This document shows, in pieces, positions 62,983 to 64,000 of a DNA stretch of 64,000 nucleotides. Position numbers and translations under genes: made by a program. Each line of letters starts with the position of its first letter. Position 1 is the stretch's first letter. The stretch spans positions 67,506,231 through 67,570,230 of the forward strand of contig OY740768.1 of NCBI GenBank assembly GCA_963513935.1, written 5' to 3'. A model generated the notes under the pieces. That model was not told the origin of the DNA. It saw nothing but the letters and a program-made list of their open reading frames with translations, and ran no database searches. The stretch comes from Aphrophora alni. Lineage: Eukaryota > Arthropoda > Insecta > Hemiptera > Aphrophoridae.

Positions 62983-64000
62983 GTAAGTTTAATTTGCACA
63001 CAGTAAACATATGGGTTATGGTGGAAGTATACAATAAAACAGATATTGAATATGTTGATCTTGTAATTCTATACTACATATTGAATACGCCATTAGTATA
63101 AAGCATACTTTCTTTGGACTAAGTTTTCTTTAAAATGTCTGCCTCTGCCTCTACATAAAAAATAATACGCATACAGAATTTGTATATTTTTGATGATGGT
63201 ATTATTAGTTATGATTTTAAACAAGGAGTTAAAAAATTGTACTACTAATTAAATTCTAGTAGACGGGTTTAGAAGTATTTTTTTAAATAAATTACTGTAT
63301 TTCATTTACTAATAAACAGGTTATTATGATTTCCAATAGAACCTAATGTACATTGCGATGGAAAAATAAAATAAATATTAACATGATTGTTTGTAGATCT
63401 TCATGGCAAGAGGTAATATGACCCAAGTAATAAAGATACAATGGAAGACTTATTTTAATTTTTAATTACATTTTCATTCCATATTGCTCAATACAAACTT
63501 ACAATACTTCGGAATGTGATTTTAACTTAATTCATTGATTTGGTGTTGGACAGACAGGGAGAAAATATAATAACTTTATCGTGAGGAACTTTGGACAGAT
63601 ATATATTTTGAGGAAAAAACAAGACGCTGATTTGTTTGTATATATAATTTCTTTTCCCTGCATGAGTGGAGAAAGTAAAAAGTTACTCTAATGAAAAAGC
63701 ATTGTTTTTCCTTAGACTTATCACGCAGTTCTAATCCTTTATGTAATGTTTCTCATTTATTGTGTGAAATAACCAAGAGAAAGTCAACCTCACGACAGTT
63801 TTCGACTTTAATAATGTCATTTGATTTACAGCAATCTGTCTTGAAATAGGATTCGTGTGTTAAAAGTGTGCAATTATTTTATGGGACATCGTGCTATTGT
63901 TAAATTGCCTTCTGTCCCTTTCTACCGCCTCTCCTTGCTGGCCTTTCCAGTGGTCTTTTGTTTTTATCTGTGTCCGATTAACTGATTAGTTTAATACTAA
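62983..64000. other. AT-rich DNA, probable intron
   Basis: No further supported gene. A 16-bp candidate microexon at 63397-63412 (TTGTTTGTAG acceptor, AAGAG|gtaata donor) keeps the frame open but would change the phase, so it is not called as a feature. Confidence 0.4.

Noticed and set aside
1..64000. tRNA genes
   Set aside because: I looked for the B-box GGTTCRANNCC with a matching A-box on both strands by eye and saw no convincing pair; a covariance-model scan would be needed to exclude them.

Overview
This looks like a eukaryotic, most likely insect, genomic window. It is strongly AT-rich and has no dense coding. It carries long (TA)n microsatellites, many degenerate transposable elements, and what appear to be three tiny spliced exons separated by introns of about 35 kb and 26 kb. 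The transposon mix (mariner, pogo-like, hAT, Jockey-like LINE, many non-autonomous inverted-repeat elements) fits an arthropod. A hemipteran is my weak guess, from the style of the repeats and of the protein fragments. No operons, rRNA genes, CRISPR arrays or convincing tRNA genes were found.

Host gene: three candidate coding microexons lie on the + strand at 1765-1818 (54 bp), 37236-37286 (51 bp) and 62947-62982 (36 bp). Each has a pyrimidine-rich acceptor ending in AG and a GT donor, each length is a multiple of three, and all three join in one open frame through phase-1 introns. If real, nearly the whole window is intron of one long gene. I cannot name the gene.

Mobile elements by region: 9.1-9.8 kb (- strand) is a broken hAT transposase C-terminal half. 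12.2 kb holds a fragment resembling a transposon-associated insect protein. 24.4-25.6 kb is an inverted-repeat DNA element with a related partial copy at 38.0-38.45 kb. 36.58-36.84 kb is a near-palindromic foldback element with a solo arm at 19.05 kb; its conserved core resembles a hammerhead ribozyme. 47.1-49.9 kb is a decayed pogo-like transposon flanked by a repeated subterminal motif. 49.94-50.65 kb is an internally deleted mariner with preserved terminal repeats and TA target duplication. 54.4-57.86 kb is a decayed Jockey-like LINE. 58.27-58.59 kb and 61.06-62.20 kb are non-autonomous inverted-repeat elements. A further interspersed family has copies at 23.5, 30.0, 52.4 and 53.4 kb.

The most striking structure is at 55.43-57.70 kb. 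The 3' end of the LINE (ORF2 C-terminus plus the start of its 3' UTR) has been tandemly amplified into about ten near-identical 205-bp units. The units alternate in two types, forming a 410-bp higher-order repeat, so this is a young satellite born from a dead retrotransposon tail. The junction carries a short AATGA match between UTR and ORF that could explain the founding duplication.

The rest is AT-rich, low-complexity or old-repeat DNA in which I see no supported gene. All identifications come from reading the sequence and from memory of protein families; no database search was run.
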